Positions 47,800 through 59,908 of a stretch of DNA of 64,000 nucleotides are shown here, piece by piece. The translations under genes and the position numbers were made by a program. Numbering within the stretch: the stretch's first letter is position 1; each line of letters opens with the position of its first letter. The notes below the pieces were generated by a model. The model ran no database searches. It was not told the DNA's origin and worked only from the letters and a program-made list of their open reading frames with translations. The stretch comes from Endothia cerciana (Eukaryota; Ascomycota; Sordariomycetes; Diaporthales; Cryphonectriaceae): positions 248,001 to 312,000 of the forward strand of contig JALRMH010000028.1 in assembly GCA_026119935.1 (NCBI GenBank), in the 5' to 3' direction.

Positions 47800-48333
47800 A
47801 TGGTGTCTTACCGTAGCAGTACGAACGATCCTACAAGTCGCATTATGGCCGCTCAGCAACAGCATACCCAGATGACTGACTTGAGCATAGCATCGGGAAA
47901 CCCGATCGAAGCGGGTGGTAATACGGTCCTATTAGCCTCGCGAAGTCTGCCGGAAGGCGATCCCGTCGACACTGCGGCACCACCAGGAACCCACCCTCAT
48001 CTTATACCATGCTACCGGCGGTTCTATAAGGCTGGGAGAGGCCGATTCGCCGTGAGGAGGAACGTGGCACCCCTTTCCCAGATGGGGGCCCCTGTGCACG
48101 AGGTGTCAAAACCGTTGCGAGGGTTCGCGGATGCGGTCCAGCGTACTCTGGGCCAACTGGGGACCGTAAGTACCCCTCGCTCCTGGCCCAGACCCACAGA
48201 TACTTGCTCACCCAGCGCGAGGTACAAGCGGAGCCCAGAGGCGTTACTCCCGTCGCAGCCCACATGGAGAGAACCTGGAGTGCAGGCCGGACTAAAACAC
48301 GCCATCCTGAAAGGGAAGCTGTTCCTGCATTAG
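47800..48333 (+). other. Doubtful open frame
   Basis: An ATG frame of 177 codons has less biased composition than other frames in the desert and contains a strong GTAAGT donor at 48168. No conserved motif is recognised and no downstream exon could be fixed. It is listed only because it is the best coding candidate in the 17-kb gap. More likely it is chance. Confidence 0.15.
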
Positions 48334-48433
48334 CACGCCCGCGCTCCCTCCCTCCTCCTCCCCTGCACCCTGACCTTGACATTTGACCTCGGGCCTGGCA
48401 TTATTTTGTCAACATCCATGAACGAACACACAC

Positions 48434-48471
<38 letters not shown>

Positions 48472-48483
48472 CCATCATCATCG
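48434..48483. repeat. (ATC)n microsatellite
   Basis: About 16 ATC units with one ACC variant. Confidence 0.92.
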
Positions 48484-50863
48484 CCCTCGTCAGGTTTTTT
48501 GGACCTAGGTCTTCCCGATTATACTGTGGCACCCTGACCTCATTGAGGCCGGGCCCCCTTTAGCCTGTCGGGAATCGGTTCCCCACCCCATCCCTTTCTG
48601 ACCCGACACGGGAGGTTTGTCTTCCTTTTGCCTGCGCCTCCGCTGTGTCGCCCGCCGGGTCGGTAACGACGAGTAGGTATACATCATCGAGTTTTGAAAC
48701 AGGAGAAACTATGCACAAATAGGATCAGAGCAGGCCCACGCGCGCCCGGAGTAAGGCCTTTTCCTTATCGGCAACGAACAAATCGAGGTTGGAGGTTTCC
48801 ATTGGTTAGCCTCTCGCTTAACATCGAATTTTTTTTTCCCGAACGTCAATGACACCCGCTCGGAATCACTTCCTGTTGATCGGGTCCATGGACTGAATGA
48901 TCCGGCCAGCCGGTGCGCTTACCCACAGTGACTGGTCCCGCCGAACCTCGCGGCCTCTGAGCAGAAGGCTCATCCGTTCTCGCACCCACCGCGGCAGCAC
49001 CAAATCATCATATGCTTTCCGGGATCTGCTGTCCGCCTCCACATCCGACTCCCGAGGCGTCTGTCGCCGGAGGGGGATCTCACTGTGGACGGTGCTTCCA
49101 CAGTGCACCCAGGACGCATCAGTCTCGAGACTCCTGGGCTCCATATCCTTCTGGAAGGTCGAAACCTAGGATCCACTGCGGGCCCTGTGACAAGGGCGAT
49201 TCACGAATGAAACCCCATGGTCCTTGTCGGGGCTATGGGTCCCACCGACTTCGCCGAACTCGCCGGACTCCCAAGACCATCGTTGTCTAAACATGGAAAA
49301 TGTGGTTTGAAAAGTGATGCCGGCCCACTCCAATGTATAGGGGCTTCCCAGAGGCTTCGACCTGCCATGAGCCCCGGCGGACTGATGTTGAGGCCGCCCT
49401 CGGCTTTGAGGGTGGTCCCTACAACCGCACGGGGCGGAGGACGCTCGATGCTGGGCTTGGGACGTGATATGGGGCACGAATCCATCAGAAACTGCCGAAG
49501 ACCCTGAAAGGTGTCAACATCGCACCACCAGGGTCGCGATGTTCCGAGGAGGGATCAATAGGTGCCGGCATCGGGAGGCCGCCCAATGATACTTGTTGCC
49601 CAGGCTTGGGAGCCCTGTCGGCGGGGCAACACAGGGCAGCACAACTTCCGTGCCATAGACATGCTTATCATCGCTGTGGAAATTTGACAGCCGTCAGATA
49701 AGCTGTTCGGCGAGCACGAAGAAGCGGTGGGGCCTCAACGCTCGTGTGAATCCTCATCTCCTCCAGTGTCGTGGGTTCTGGTTCACCCTGCCCTGCCCTG
49801 CCCTTGAGTGGGCCAGATGCCTCGTCCTGGGAACGTGTGCATCTGCCCCCAAAAGGCAGCCCTTTTAAGATCGTCATGAACGCTTATACTATGGTGAGCA
49901 GGAGAAAGCGTGATCTGCGTGCTCATATGAGGGCATTCACACAGAGTAAAATGTAGACCCACTGGCCACGCGACGGCTATGCGTGTTGGTGGAGCAGACC
50001 CAAGGCTTTCTTCAACGGAGCCACGGCAGTCCCGAACTTGAACGGCGGTATACTCGCAGTCAGGAAGACAGCCATGTTATCTGCTCTGCGAGCCAACGTG
50101 TCACTCATCGCTGGGCTCTCCCTCGATTGTCGTCTGTGGGGTTCGGTATCGCACATGCAACGCCTGGCCGTCATCCGACTTGAAACCGCGTCTATCTCCT
50201 TCCTTCAGGACCCATCGCTCTGGCCGCAGGATCCTGCACTTTTATCGTCGCCCACTGCCGCCACCTTTCCCATAAGCACCCTAACCTGAGCCGCGCGGCA
50301 GGGTGGAGCATCCTCGACGAATAACCAGCTTTCAATTGGTCCTGGCCGACAAGCTGCTGTCAATTTCCGACCATGGGAACTTTGCAACGGGGTCCAGCAG
50401 GCCTCAGCGGCTCGCGGAAGCAAGCCGTGCTGTCAGAAGTTGCATAAAATTTGACCCCTGCCCCGGTGGCTCTGTGGGCTTCCGGGGAACTTTCCCGCAC
50501 TACGGAGTATGCAGATCCACCTGCCACCATGGGTGTGGTTCATCTTCTCTCGAAGGCTGCCGAATTTGGAAGATCCGAGCAGGATACGGGCCCTCACCGG
50601 TCTACTATGGTCTCCCCCTGGACCTCTCGCCTTGCACCAGTGGGAGAATGACTGATGGTCTCCCCATACGACGACTTACTGAAGGTTTCGTGGCGATAGG
50701 CGGCGCTCAGCAGTAAGACCAGGATTCTTTGTGTTAGCGGAAGGGATGCCAAAGATGAACTGGTGCAATGCAATGCATATCGCACGTGGTCCGAGTTACA
50801 CTGCATCGTTTGAAAACGGGTTTGTGATGCAGTTCGACCACTGACAGCCCAGCCACCAAGTTT

Positions 50864-50882
50864 TCTTCTTCTTCTTCTTCTT
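50864..50882. repeat. (TTC)n microsatellite
   Basis: Six TTC units in non-coding DNA. Confidence 0.8.
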
Positions 50883-52685
50883 TCCTTTTTCTCGTAGATC
50901 CTGGAATTGAGGCTGTCCGGCTTCTCATCCGCGGCCGCACTTGGGATCCCTGTCCAGGTCTGATGCTGGAACGAACCGGATGCGACTTTTGGCTGCACAC
51001 CGTGAGGTGAGGCTGCGACAATCTGGGTTCCGTCCCGGTGAGAAGGTTGTCAAGGATGAGGCTCAGACCGGCCTTGACTTCCAAGACGAGATCTTGCCCA
51101 TTTCTGTCTTGTCCTACCTTATCATGCTCCGGAGCTCGAGCTCATATGCAGACCAGAACCCGAAGAGTATTATCTTTCACACCCTTATACACAGAGTTCC
51201 GGCCATCGCCTGATGGAGATGGAAGCATTATCCACAAGCGTCCTAAATGACAGGGAAATTTTTTTGTACGAGGGAACCGTGTCCACGCTTCCAAAGGCAA
51301 CCGCCCACACAACACAGTCGCAGCGCTCAGAAGTGACAAGGAAGACCCAGGGCTCTCTGGTCTGGGTGTCTTGCAGTGCAGGGCATTCGCGCCGCCACCG
51401 GCGTGACTCGAGATTCAATGCGCATGCAACACTTCTGTTTAATACGAGCCGAGCAGGAGGCCTTCCCCAGCGAGTCCCTCTTCCGGGGTCAGGGGAGGAC
51501 CTCACATCGAGCTGAGCTCGAGACCTCTTCAGCCGATAAGGTAGACCAAGCCGCCGGGCGGCAGAGAGTTTCGGCCCGGGGACCAAAGCCGAGTCATATG
51601 GCCGGTCAAAGTGATGTAACTCGTCTGGAAACCGAGGTTCCGGGCCGTGATAGGTTGGGGATCACCCTCAGCTTATATGCTGCTCCGTACCGGCCAAGTC
51701 ATTCCAGGGCTGGAACATGGCCTACATGGCGGCTCTTGAAACCCGGACGCTGAGGAGAGTTCATCTCCTCTAGCTTGATGTAACCTTAGCTCAGATTGGG
51801 TAGGGCATAGGATCTGTGCGAGTGTGAAGAGTCGTTCGTACTTGATCTGCGGGGAGCGAACCTTGCTCTGTTTTACACATAGCCCGAGGGACCCGGCGCC
51901 CACAGAGTGAGGCTACGCCACGTCCAAGACCCGTGTTGGTTCGAAGACGTCGGACAGGTTGGCCAACCACGGCGGCACCAAGATACTTTGGCTACCGGGC
52001 GCCTCTGTGACCCGTCAGTGCTGGACAGAGTCTCAACAAGGGGGGCTGAACAGCATCCGATGTTGCCGAAGTTCATGACGTAAGGAGGGTTGAGTCTCCC
52101 GTAAGGGTCACATATGGAAAAGTCAATTCCAACTGGGCGACCAAGATCCGCAAGGAAGCGTGCTGGAAAACACAAAGGAACAAAGGGTTCAATCGAGAGT
52201 GCCATGTTGTTCGTGGTGTGATGAGGCTCAACCGCTTTTCGCCAGGGTGGGCTTTCCGAGGTGTCCAGACCGAACTGGAGCCCGAGATGAGCCACCTGTA
52301 CCATGCGGGATGGCCGGCTAGCCACAGCAACGGGACCCCACCATGATTCAGCGGGGAAACACTGTGGCGCCTGCCGAGCTGTCTGTTGGTGACGACTGAC
52401 AACGGCAGCTGCAGCTGCTTTCAGCTTTACCGCATCTCCAACGAACCAAGCCTAATCTCAACGACACCCACCACCACCTGCGACGAGCAGCTGGCTCACT
52501 GACGAAGGGAGAGGTTGAACCGCCTTCCGCAATCACCACGGATCGAGTCGACCGACCCCCCTCGACCGACACAGCGGGATAGCGACGCCCCTTTGGCCCC
52601 TATCACCGCCACCCCCCCCCTCGACCAGACGATACACCTGACACCCTTCAAGCGCCCCCCCCCCCGCCCTCTTCCCGTCGTCACG

Positions 52686-53610
52686 ATGTCCGTCATCCGC
52701 GAAGTCACGGCGGCCTCCATGACCGACGCCTGGCGCACGATCGACATCGACGCGCTGCAGGAGGACTCGTCGGTTAACTTCGACACGTCGACGTTGCACC
52801 CGCCGCTGCCCGAGGTCGGCGAGGCCGAGGTGCGCACGCTCGCGGGGCAGGTTAGGCAGCTGCTGCGCGGGGGCGACGCCGAGGGCGCCCTGAGGGGCTG
52901 CCTGGAGATGCCCGTGTACAACGGGCCGGACCTCGCAAAGGTATGTCATATCGTCGGGTCACCTGGGGTTGGGATGGCGGAGATGCCGACGGGAGAGACG
53001 TGGTCTGTGGAGGAGGAGGAGCAGTGGGGGGACCGTGCTTCGCAGGCGAGTGCCGAGGGGCGGACGAGGGGAGGAGAAGAAATCCACGATATGGGAAATG
53101 AGGGAGAGTGAAACGGGTGGATGCTGACTTTTTCCCCGGGTGGATACACACAGGATGCGCACCTGCAGACCGTCGTCGAGGTCTTGCAGTCCATCAAGGC
53201 GAGCGACATGACACCCATGCTCCAGCGCATATACGCCTCCGATGGCGGCAGCGAGCTGTTGGACGTCCTCATGAAGTATCTGTGGGTGGCATCCCGACCC
53301 CCCCCCCCCCCACCCTCATCCCGATGCCATTCGGGGGGGATGGGGGCATGTGATGTGTATCGTTCGGGAAAGCTGATGATGTTCCAGGTACAAGGGCATG
53401 GCGTCGACGTCCGGAGCCAGCGCCCCCCGCACACCCGCCAGAGTCACTCCCCAGGCCACAGGCTTCAGCCAGATAGGGGGCCGGCCTGGTGCGGCGAACG
53501 AGTCGGCCGGTGCGGGCATGAGCGTGTTGCTGAGCTGGCATGAAAAGGTGGTTGATGTCGCCGGCCTGGGATGCATAGGACGGGTGATGACTGACTGGCG
53601 GAAGGTGTAA
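52686..53610 (+). CDS. ARPC5: Arp2/3 complex subunit 5 (p16-Arc)
   Basis: Three exons, 52686-52940, 53154-53281 and 53388-53610, give 201 residues. Introns are 52941-53153 (GTATGT...ACAG) and 53282-53387 (GTGGGT...CCAG), with phases that join cleanly. The subunit is part of the seven-member Arp2/3 complex that nucleates branched actin at endocytic patches. Family features are the acidic N-terminal region with WRTIDIDALQEDSSVNFD, then LQTVVEVLQSIKASDMTPML and the block ELLDVLMKYLYKGMA. The C-terminus reads SVLLSWHEKVVDVAGLGCIG then RVMTDWRKV. A Ser/Pro/Gly-rich insert of about 40 residues (131-172) explains why it is longer than the human protein (151). The second intron begins with a C-run. 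A C-rich promoter region lies just upstream. Confidence 0.94.
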
Positions 53611-54210
53611 GCCGGAGGGGCGATGGTTATGTGTCTGTCACCGGGCGACGACGGGCCGCCGAGATCGAGCCGCTGGCAAAGTCTTGATGCTATATTGTTT
53701 CAAGAAGACTCCATGTTCTAGAAGCGCACAACATCGACGCTATTTCTCGTCTCACCCTAGGTGTGACATGCAGCGATACGGTTTTCCTTATACGCCACCA
53801 ATGTTCAAAATGCATGTACACCTGAGTTTACATTCTGCTCAAAAGAGCCCCTCAGGTCTGTGATTGCACTCGCGCCCAAGACTGAGTGAGTATTGACCGC
53901 GTTCGAACTCGACCCCGTCCGGGACCACCCACACGGCTAGCACGAATAACAACCTGCTGTATCAACGGACCAAGCTACAGGTAAGCTGTCCCAGCCCCGA
54001 CCGCAAAAGATCAGGTGCGAGGGAGCCGTCCTGTCCCGAGTCTACCAGCAATGCACCGCCTCGGGAGGCGGGTTTTGTATATTCTGTGCACGCCACCTTT
54101 CCTGCCCAGGTACCCTGCCGTGCTACGCATATCCCGACCATGCCCGGTCTGGGCCTTCTAGCTGAACATACACTGTCATGTGTCCAAGCAGAGCCGCCGA
54201 ATGGGCTCTC
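53611..54210. other. Convergent spacer, no gene seen
   Basis: This lies between the 3' ends of ARPC5 (+) and the methyltransferase gene (-). No open frame or strong poly(A) signal was noted. Confidence 0.55.
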
Positions 54211-55343
54211 CTACTTGTCCTCAAGGATGTCCTTGAGGCTGACCTCCCCGCTGCCTCGCGCCAGGGGCTTCGCCTGGTCCGGAGACCTGTGCCACCCGAT
54301 CATGTAGATGATCCTGAAGGTCGCCGGTATGGTGCCGTCCGGGTTGCCGTGGAGCTCCCGGTAGATGGCCTCGTTCGCGAGCAGGACGTCCCTGCCGATG
54401 GCGCCCATCTCCCGCCCCACGATGGCGTTGCTCTCGCCCATGAGCTGCAGGTCCTTCATCAGCTCGAAGGTGTCCGGGTAGTCGACGATGATGTCGTCCA
54501 CGTCCACGGTCAGCATCTTGAAGCCGGCCTTCTGCAGCAGGCCCCCGCAGTCCCGCACGTCGGCCAGCGGCGAGACGCGCGGCGAGATGCCGCCCCGCCG
54601 CTCCTGCTCGGCGAGCTGCAGCGAGGTCCGCAGCTCGAACAGCGTGTCCCCGCCCAGCATGGCGCCCAGGAACGGGCAGTCGGGCCGCAGCACGCTGTTG
54701 ATCTGCGCCAGCACGCCCGGCAGGTCGTTGACCCAGTGCAGGCTGAGGCTGCTCAGGACCAGGTCGAAGGACCCGGCGCCGAAGGGGAGACTCTCGTCGT
54801 CGTCGAGCACCCGGCGCGTGATGGGCAGCCGCCCGTTGAAGGGCTCGCCCGCGTCGCGGTACAGCTGGGCGTGCGAGGCGTCGGCGGCGACGAGCTCGGT
54901 GATGCGGGACGACAGGGGCGGCGAGGTGGGCCGCGACGGGTCCGGGTCGGGGTTCTCGCGCACGAGGGCGCGGGCGATGTTGCAGGTGTTGGCGCCGAGG
55001 TCAAGGACGCGGGGGAAGTGGCGTTTGATGTCCTGCGAAGGGGGGAGAGAGGGAGAGGGGGAGGGATGGTCAGCCTGAGGGTCAATTGGCGTGAAGGAAA
55101 GGACTGGTGGTATAGTACTAGGAGGCGCTCGCAGAGCCGGGTTGCCACCTCATCCTTGAGGTAGTCGGCCTGCCTGCTGCCCTCGACGTCGGAGGCTGCC
55201 CTCTCCTTCTGCAGCCATTTGGCGCGGCGGTTGAAGACCTCGAAGACGGGCGCCCCGGAGGCCTGGAAGGCGTAGGCGCGGCGGGTCGCAGCCGCGGCGC
55301 GGGAGGGTCGAGGGACGCGTGCTCGCAGCAGGGTCGCGTTCAT
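54211..55343 (-). CDS. NDUFAF5: NDUFAF5-type mitochondrial methyltransferase
   Basis: Two exons, 55119-55343 and 54211-55032, joined across an 86-nt intron (55033-55118; GTACTA...CGCAG), give 348 residues. The first 27 residues are rich in Arg and Ala with no acidic residue, a typical mitochondrial targeting sequence. The frame is open further upstream, but this ATG gives the best presequence. Next come the family motif FNRRAKWLQKERAA, an SAM-binding motif I at about 84-90 (VLDLGAN), the Asp of ITELVAADAS, and LVLSSLSLHWVNDLPGVLAQ. The last third holds DVDDIIVDYPDTFELMKDLQ and RELHGNPDGTIPATF. Human NDUFAF5 hydroxylates an arginine in NDUFS7 during assembly of complex I in the matrix. Motif I has Ala-Asn where classic methyltransferases have Cys-Gly. 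Confidence 0.93.
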
Positions 55344-56567
55344 GGTAGGGTTTTTACATGGTCGAGGGGGCAGTCGGGCCTGGAGGGAGAGGGTGAGGTC
55401 GAGACATGGTGGGGGGGGGCCTTCTCGGGACGGGACAGGTACGCACACGGCGGCAGCACGGCGAGGGCTCTAGCGAGGTCACCCCCCTCCCCCCAAAACG
55501 TCATCGAACGGGCACGCCAACCGGCTCGAGTCGAACTTAGCCTGGCGGCTGGCTTATGCAATCTGCTGCATTGTACTCTGCATGGTAAGGTTTTATCTTC
55601 CCACGTGTCTTCCTTTCCCCCTTGTCGACCGTTGTGTAAGTTAAAGCAACTTGGTGAGTCTGCAGGACGCCTCGTCTGGCCGGCCTCGTCTCGCCTGATC
55701 GAGCAGTGAATTTTTTATTTTTTTATTTTATTCTTTATTTTTTTTGATACCGGACCGTCTGGTACTACCTCGTCTAGTCTAGATCCTAATTAGGTGTTTG
55801 TTGCACGATGCCACCCTCAGCACAGTAATTATTCAAAGACAACTTGCAGAGGGAAGAGGAACAGACGGTCCGTCTTCTCCAGCCAAAAAAAAAAAACAAA
55901 AAAAACAAAAAAAAAACCCTCCCCCTCAGGTCCGCTCGCCGCCTCGAACTGCCTAGGGAGGCAGGAGATCCAGCTAACGTAGCTGTCCTGGATGCCGATA
56001 GCTCGCTGTTGGTTGCTCGAGGCGAGGGTCCGTGCATTAAGTACTGTCGACCGGGAAGTGCTCGCGCGCCTTGATGAGTTCCGCTGCGTGCCTCGAAACG
56101 GGCCGCGATTCTCCACTAGGCAGGGCCCCAGCGTCCAATTCCAATCCACCCGCCCATCCATCCATCCATCCATCCATCCATCCCCTTTTGACAGCTCGAC
56201 AGCAACAGCACACCGAGCTTCCCCCCTTGCCCCTCCGGTGCCGCGCAGTCGCGCCTGGTTACCGGCCTTTCCTGTCTTCTTCCCTTGTGTCTTCCAGGGT
56301 CTCCCACAGAGAGCAGCCCCAACGACCATGCCGGCCACCTGAAACGACCGTCAACTCCGAGCGATACCTACAGCCTCTGTTGCTACCGACCTACACCTGC
56401 ACCGCGCCGCGGCGATGTCTCATGGGTGATCCCGCCCTCGCATCGTATACGGATCAGCTAGACCGTCTGACCTCATAACTGCCGCATACTGCCCGGCCGA
56501 CTCGATTGATCTGCTGCACAACATCATCAACCTGCCGCGTGATAGCCCGGGCAGCGGATTTTATAAG
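55344..56567. promoter_or_regulatory. Divergent promoter region, NDUFAF5/AP-2 alpha
   Basis: This 1.2-kb spacer between divergent genes must hold both promoters. It contains T/A-rich tracts at 55710-55747, an A-rich tract at 55885-55916, and a CCAT microsatellite. Small overlapping frames have no motif. Confidence 0.45.
56154..56183. repeat. (CCAT)n microsatellite
   Basis: Seven to eight CCAT units in the AP-2 alpha upstream region. Confidence 0.9.
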
Positions 56568-59500
56568 ATGTCGTCCACAGCCGCCGGCTTCCTCGGCCGG
56601 TCGAGTTCAAACAACTCGAACATGCGCGGCCTCGTCCAGTTCATTGCAGACCTGAGAAACGCAAGAGCACGAGAGCTGGAGGAGAAGCGCATCAATAAGG
56701 AGTTGGCCAACATTAGGTGAGAGAGCCGCTCTCCGGGGGCCGGGCTGCGGTCGCGGGGCCCATCCCTATCTCTGTCAACGGCTTGCTGACCTCCTGTGCC
56801 CGGTACAGACAGAAGTTCAAAGGTATGCGGCTGAGGGTCCCGGGTCGCGATACCCAGAGGAGTGCGAGGCTGACGCGGTATCAGATGGCAACCTCAGTGG
56901 ATACCACAAGAAGAAATACGTCTGCAAGGTGCGCACCGGAACTACAGCTCCCACGAGAGGGGCTACGATCGCTGACCGTGCACTCCAGCTCCTGTACATA
57001 TACATCCTCGGCTGGAATGTCGACTTTGGCCACCTCGAGGCCGTCAACCTCGTCTCCGCGAACAAGTATTCCGAGAAGCAGATCGGGTACCTCGCCATGA
57101 CCCTCTTCCTACATGAAAAGCACGAACTCTTGCCCCTGGTCGTCAACAGCATAAGGAAGGACCTCCTTGATGTGAACGAGCTGTTCAACTGTCTCGCTCT
57201 GCACGCGATTGCCAACGTCGGTGGGAGGGAGATTGGGGAGGCCCTGAGCGGCGACGTGCACAGGCTTTTGATATCACCGTGCGTATCTTGTGTGTGTGTG
57301 GACCTGATTGCCCGCACGGAGCTGACTTGCGTTTGCAGGACATCGAAGTCATTCGTCAAGAAAAAGGCTGCCCTTACCCTCCTCCGACTCTACAGAAAAC
57401 ACCCCGACATAATCGAACCGCAGTGGGCCGAGCGGATCATCTCGATAATGGACGACCTGGACTTGGGTGTTGCACTTTCGGTGACCTCGCTCGTGATGGC
57501 GCTCGCGCAGGACAACCTGGAGCAGTACAAGGGCGCCTATGCGAAAGCTGCAGCAAGGCTGAAGAGGATACTCATCGACGGCGACTACGCACCTGACTAC
57601 CTATACTACAAGGTCCCATGCCCCTGGATCCAAGTCAAGCTCTTGAGGCTACTGCAGTACTTCCCACCATCAGGTTCGTACGATCCGGGAGCCCCTAGGT
57701 TCAGACACGGCAGGGACTGACGGCGCCTCTGTAGATGACAGCCATGTGCGCGATATGATCCGGTTGTCCTTGCAGAAGATTCTCGATCTGGCCATGGAGA
57801 CGAACAAGAACGTGCAGCAGAACAATGCGCTGAACGCGGTGTTATTTGAGGCTATCAACCTCATCATCCACCTGGATACGGAGCATGCGTTGATGCAGCA
57901 GATCTCTCAGAGGCTCGGGAAGTTCATTCAGTCTAGGGAGACCAATGTTCGGTACCTGGGGCTCGAGGCCATGACCCACCTTGCAGCCCGCGCCGATACG
58001 CTCGACCCCATCAAGCAGCATCAGGAAGTCATCATCGGCTCGCTGAAGGACCGGGATATCAGCGTCCGGCGGAAGGGTCTCGACGTGCTCTACAGCATGT
58101 GCGATGCGACAAACGCTCAGCCAATCGTGGGGGAGCTGCTTCGCTACCTCCAGAACGCCGACTTTGCGATCCGGGAAGAGATGGTCCTCAAGATCGCCAT
58201 CTTGACCGAGAAGTATGCCACTGACGTGCAGTGGTATGTCGACATATCCCTGCGGCTGATCGCGATGGCGGGTGACCATGTGAGCGACGAGGTCTGGCAG
58301 CGGGTCATCCAGATTGTCACGAACAATGAGGAGCTGCAAGTCTACGCGGCCAAGAACTCGCTGCAGTACGTCAAACAGGACCACTGCCACGAGACGCTCG
58401 TCAAGATCGGGGCCTACATTCTCGGAGAATTCGGACATCTCATCGCTGAAGAACAGGGCTGCAGTCCCATCGAGCAATTCATGGGCCTGCATAGCAAATT
58501 GCCAGCCTGCTCGTCCAGCACACGTGCCATGATCCTCTCTTGTTTTGTCAAATATGTCAATCTGTTCCCTGAGATCAAGCCCCAGCTCCTCCACGTATTC
58601 GACATCTACAGCCACACCCTCGACTCGGAGCTCCAACAGCGAGCTTGCGAGTACCTGACCCTGGCCACCCTCCCAACGGACGAACTCCTGCGGACGGTCT
58701 GCGACGAAATGCCACCCTTTCCCGAACGGCAATCGGCGCTTCTGTCCCGCCTACACCAAAAGCATGCGAATACTAGTGATAGACGCACTTGGGTTGTCGG
58801 CGGGAAGTCTGCGAACACCGATGCCCACGAGCTCAACATGGCCAAGAACTCCGGGCTAAAGAGGACGTTCAGCTCGCAGACAACTAACGGCAATGGGCAC
58901 GTGAACGGCACGAATGGTCACCAGGCGGCCAACGACTTGGCCGGCCTCGACATGGCGAACATGGGAGCTGCAGGGCCGAAGACGAAGCCTCCGAACCTTG
59001 CGAGTGCGGCTCACCTGTCACCTGGGTGGGAGAAGGGCTTCAATCGACTCCTGGTCAGGCCCGATGGTATTCTTTTCGAAGACGGTCAGCTGCAAGTTGG
59101 TGTGCGGTCGGAGTATCGCGGACAGATGGCTTGCCTTATCATGTACTTCATGAACAAGACCCCGACCATCATGAGCTCCTTCACCACGACGATAGACCTG
59201 GACGAGAGCGAGAGGGACAGGCTGACCTGGGACATCAAAGGCTTGCCCGATACCACAGTGACGCAAGGAAACCAATGCCAGCAGGTCATCATGTTCGAGT
59301 CCAAGATGGTCTTCGAGAAGAGTCCGACCATGAGGATCAGCTACCTCGCTGGCGCGCTGCAGGCTGTGACCCTGAAGCTGCCCGTCACGGCGCACAAGTT
59401 CATGGACCCAGCGGAGCTCACAGGAGACGACTTCTTCAGGAGATGGAAGCAGATCGGCGGTGCCCCCCGAGAGGCGCAGAAGGTCATCGGGCTGAAGCCT

Positions 59501-59908
59501 GGTAGTCACAACCGGGAGATCACCGAGGGCCACGTACGGCAGGTTGTGTCCGGTTTCCGGTGGGGCATCTTGGACGGTGTCGACCCGAACCGCAAGAACT
59601 TCGTTGGCGCAAGCGTCCTGCATACTTCGGAGGGCGGCAAGTTTGGATGTCTGATGAGGCTGGAGCCAAATTATGGCACCCAGGTGAGAATCTCCCTTGA
59701 CGGCATTCCAGAACGGGATGTAAATGCTAATTTTGCCTAGATGGTTCGGCTCACAATTCGAGCCACCGACGAGAGCGTCCCGAGCGTGCTGCTGAAGCTG
59801 ATGGAAGGGCGCATTGCGGCTGGTATATCGACCCTGCCAGAGGTTCACGTCGGTCCCACGCCGAGTGAGATTTCAGCATCATTCTCCAATATCCTCGTGA
59901 GGGATTGA
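56568..59908 (+). CDS. APL3: AP-2 adaptor complex subunit alpha
   Basis: Seven exons give 982 residues: 56568-56716, 56809-56822, 56885-56928, 56989-57278, 57339-57673, 57735-59683 and 59741-59908. All six introns are GT-AG, 57-92 nt, and the phases close exactly. Exon 2 is only 14 nt and encodes the QKFK part of IRQKFKDGNLSGYHKKKYVCK. The protein is the large alpha chain of the clathrin adaptor AP-2 at the plasma membrane. The adaptin trunk covers about residues 20-600: VDFGHLEAVNLVSANKYSEK, LHAIANVGGREIGEALSG, VRYLGLEAMTHLAARADTLD and LATLPTDELLRTVCDEMPPF. A hinge with Asn/Gly-rich sequence follows, then the ear/appendage from about 715 to the end (FNRLLVRPDGILFEDGQLQV, QVIMFESKMVFEKSPTM). 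The N-terminal lysine cluster (EEKRINK, HKKK) matches the phosphoinositide-binding face. The ATG at 56568 gives the usual short N-terminus. Confidence 0.96.

Larger units (their letters stand above)
35345..52685. other. 17-kb gene desert
   Basis: I read this interval in all frames and found no convincing gene. Many open frames of 100-270 codons exist, for example 36531-37202, 36557-37249, 37880-38704, 44375-44980 and 47800-48333. They overlap on both strands, are built on repeats or homopolymers, and show no family motif. G or C runs of ten or more occur near 36777, 37327, 37905, 38221, 38448, 38658, 42299, 45931 and 47367. T and A tracts occur at 35740-35760 and 38158-38191. Microsatellites are listed separately. 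The interval could hold long non-coding RNAs, long leaders, or genes with tiny exons that I missed. Confidence 0.5.

Noticed and set aside
54178..55164. 328-codon plus-strand frame
   Set aside because: Exact antisense shadow of the NDUFAF5-type gene, whose minus-strand motifs and intron are clear.
57842..58732. 296-codon minus-strand frame
   Set aside because: Antisense shadow of AP-2 alpha exon 6.
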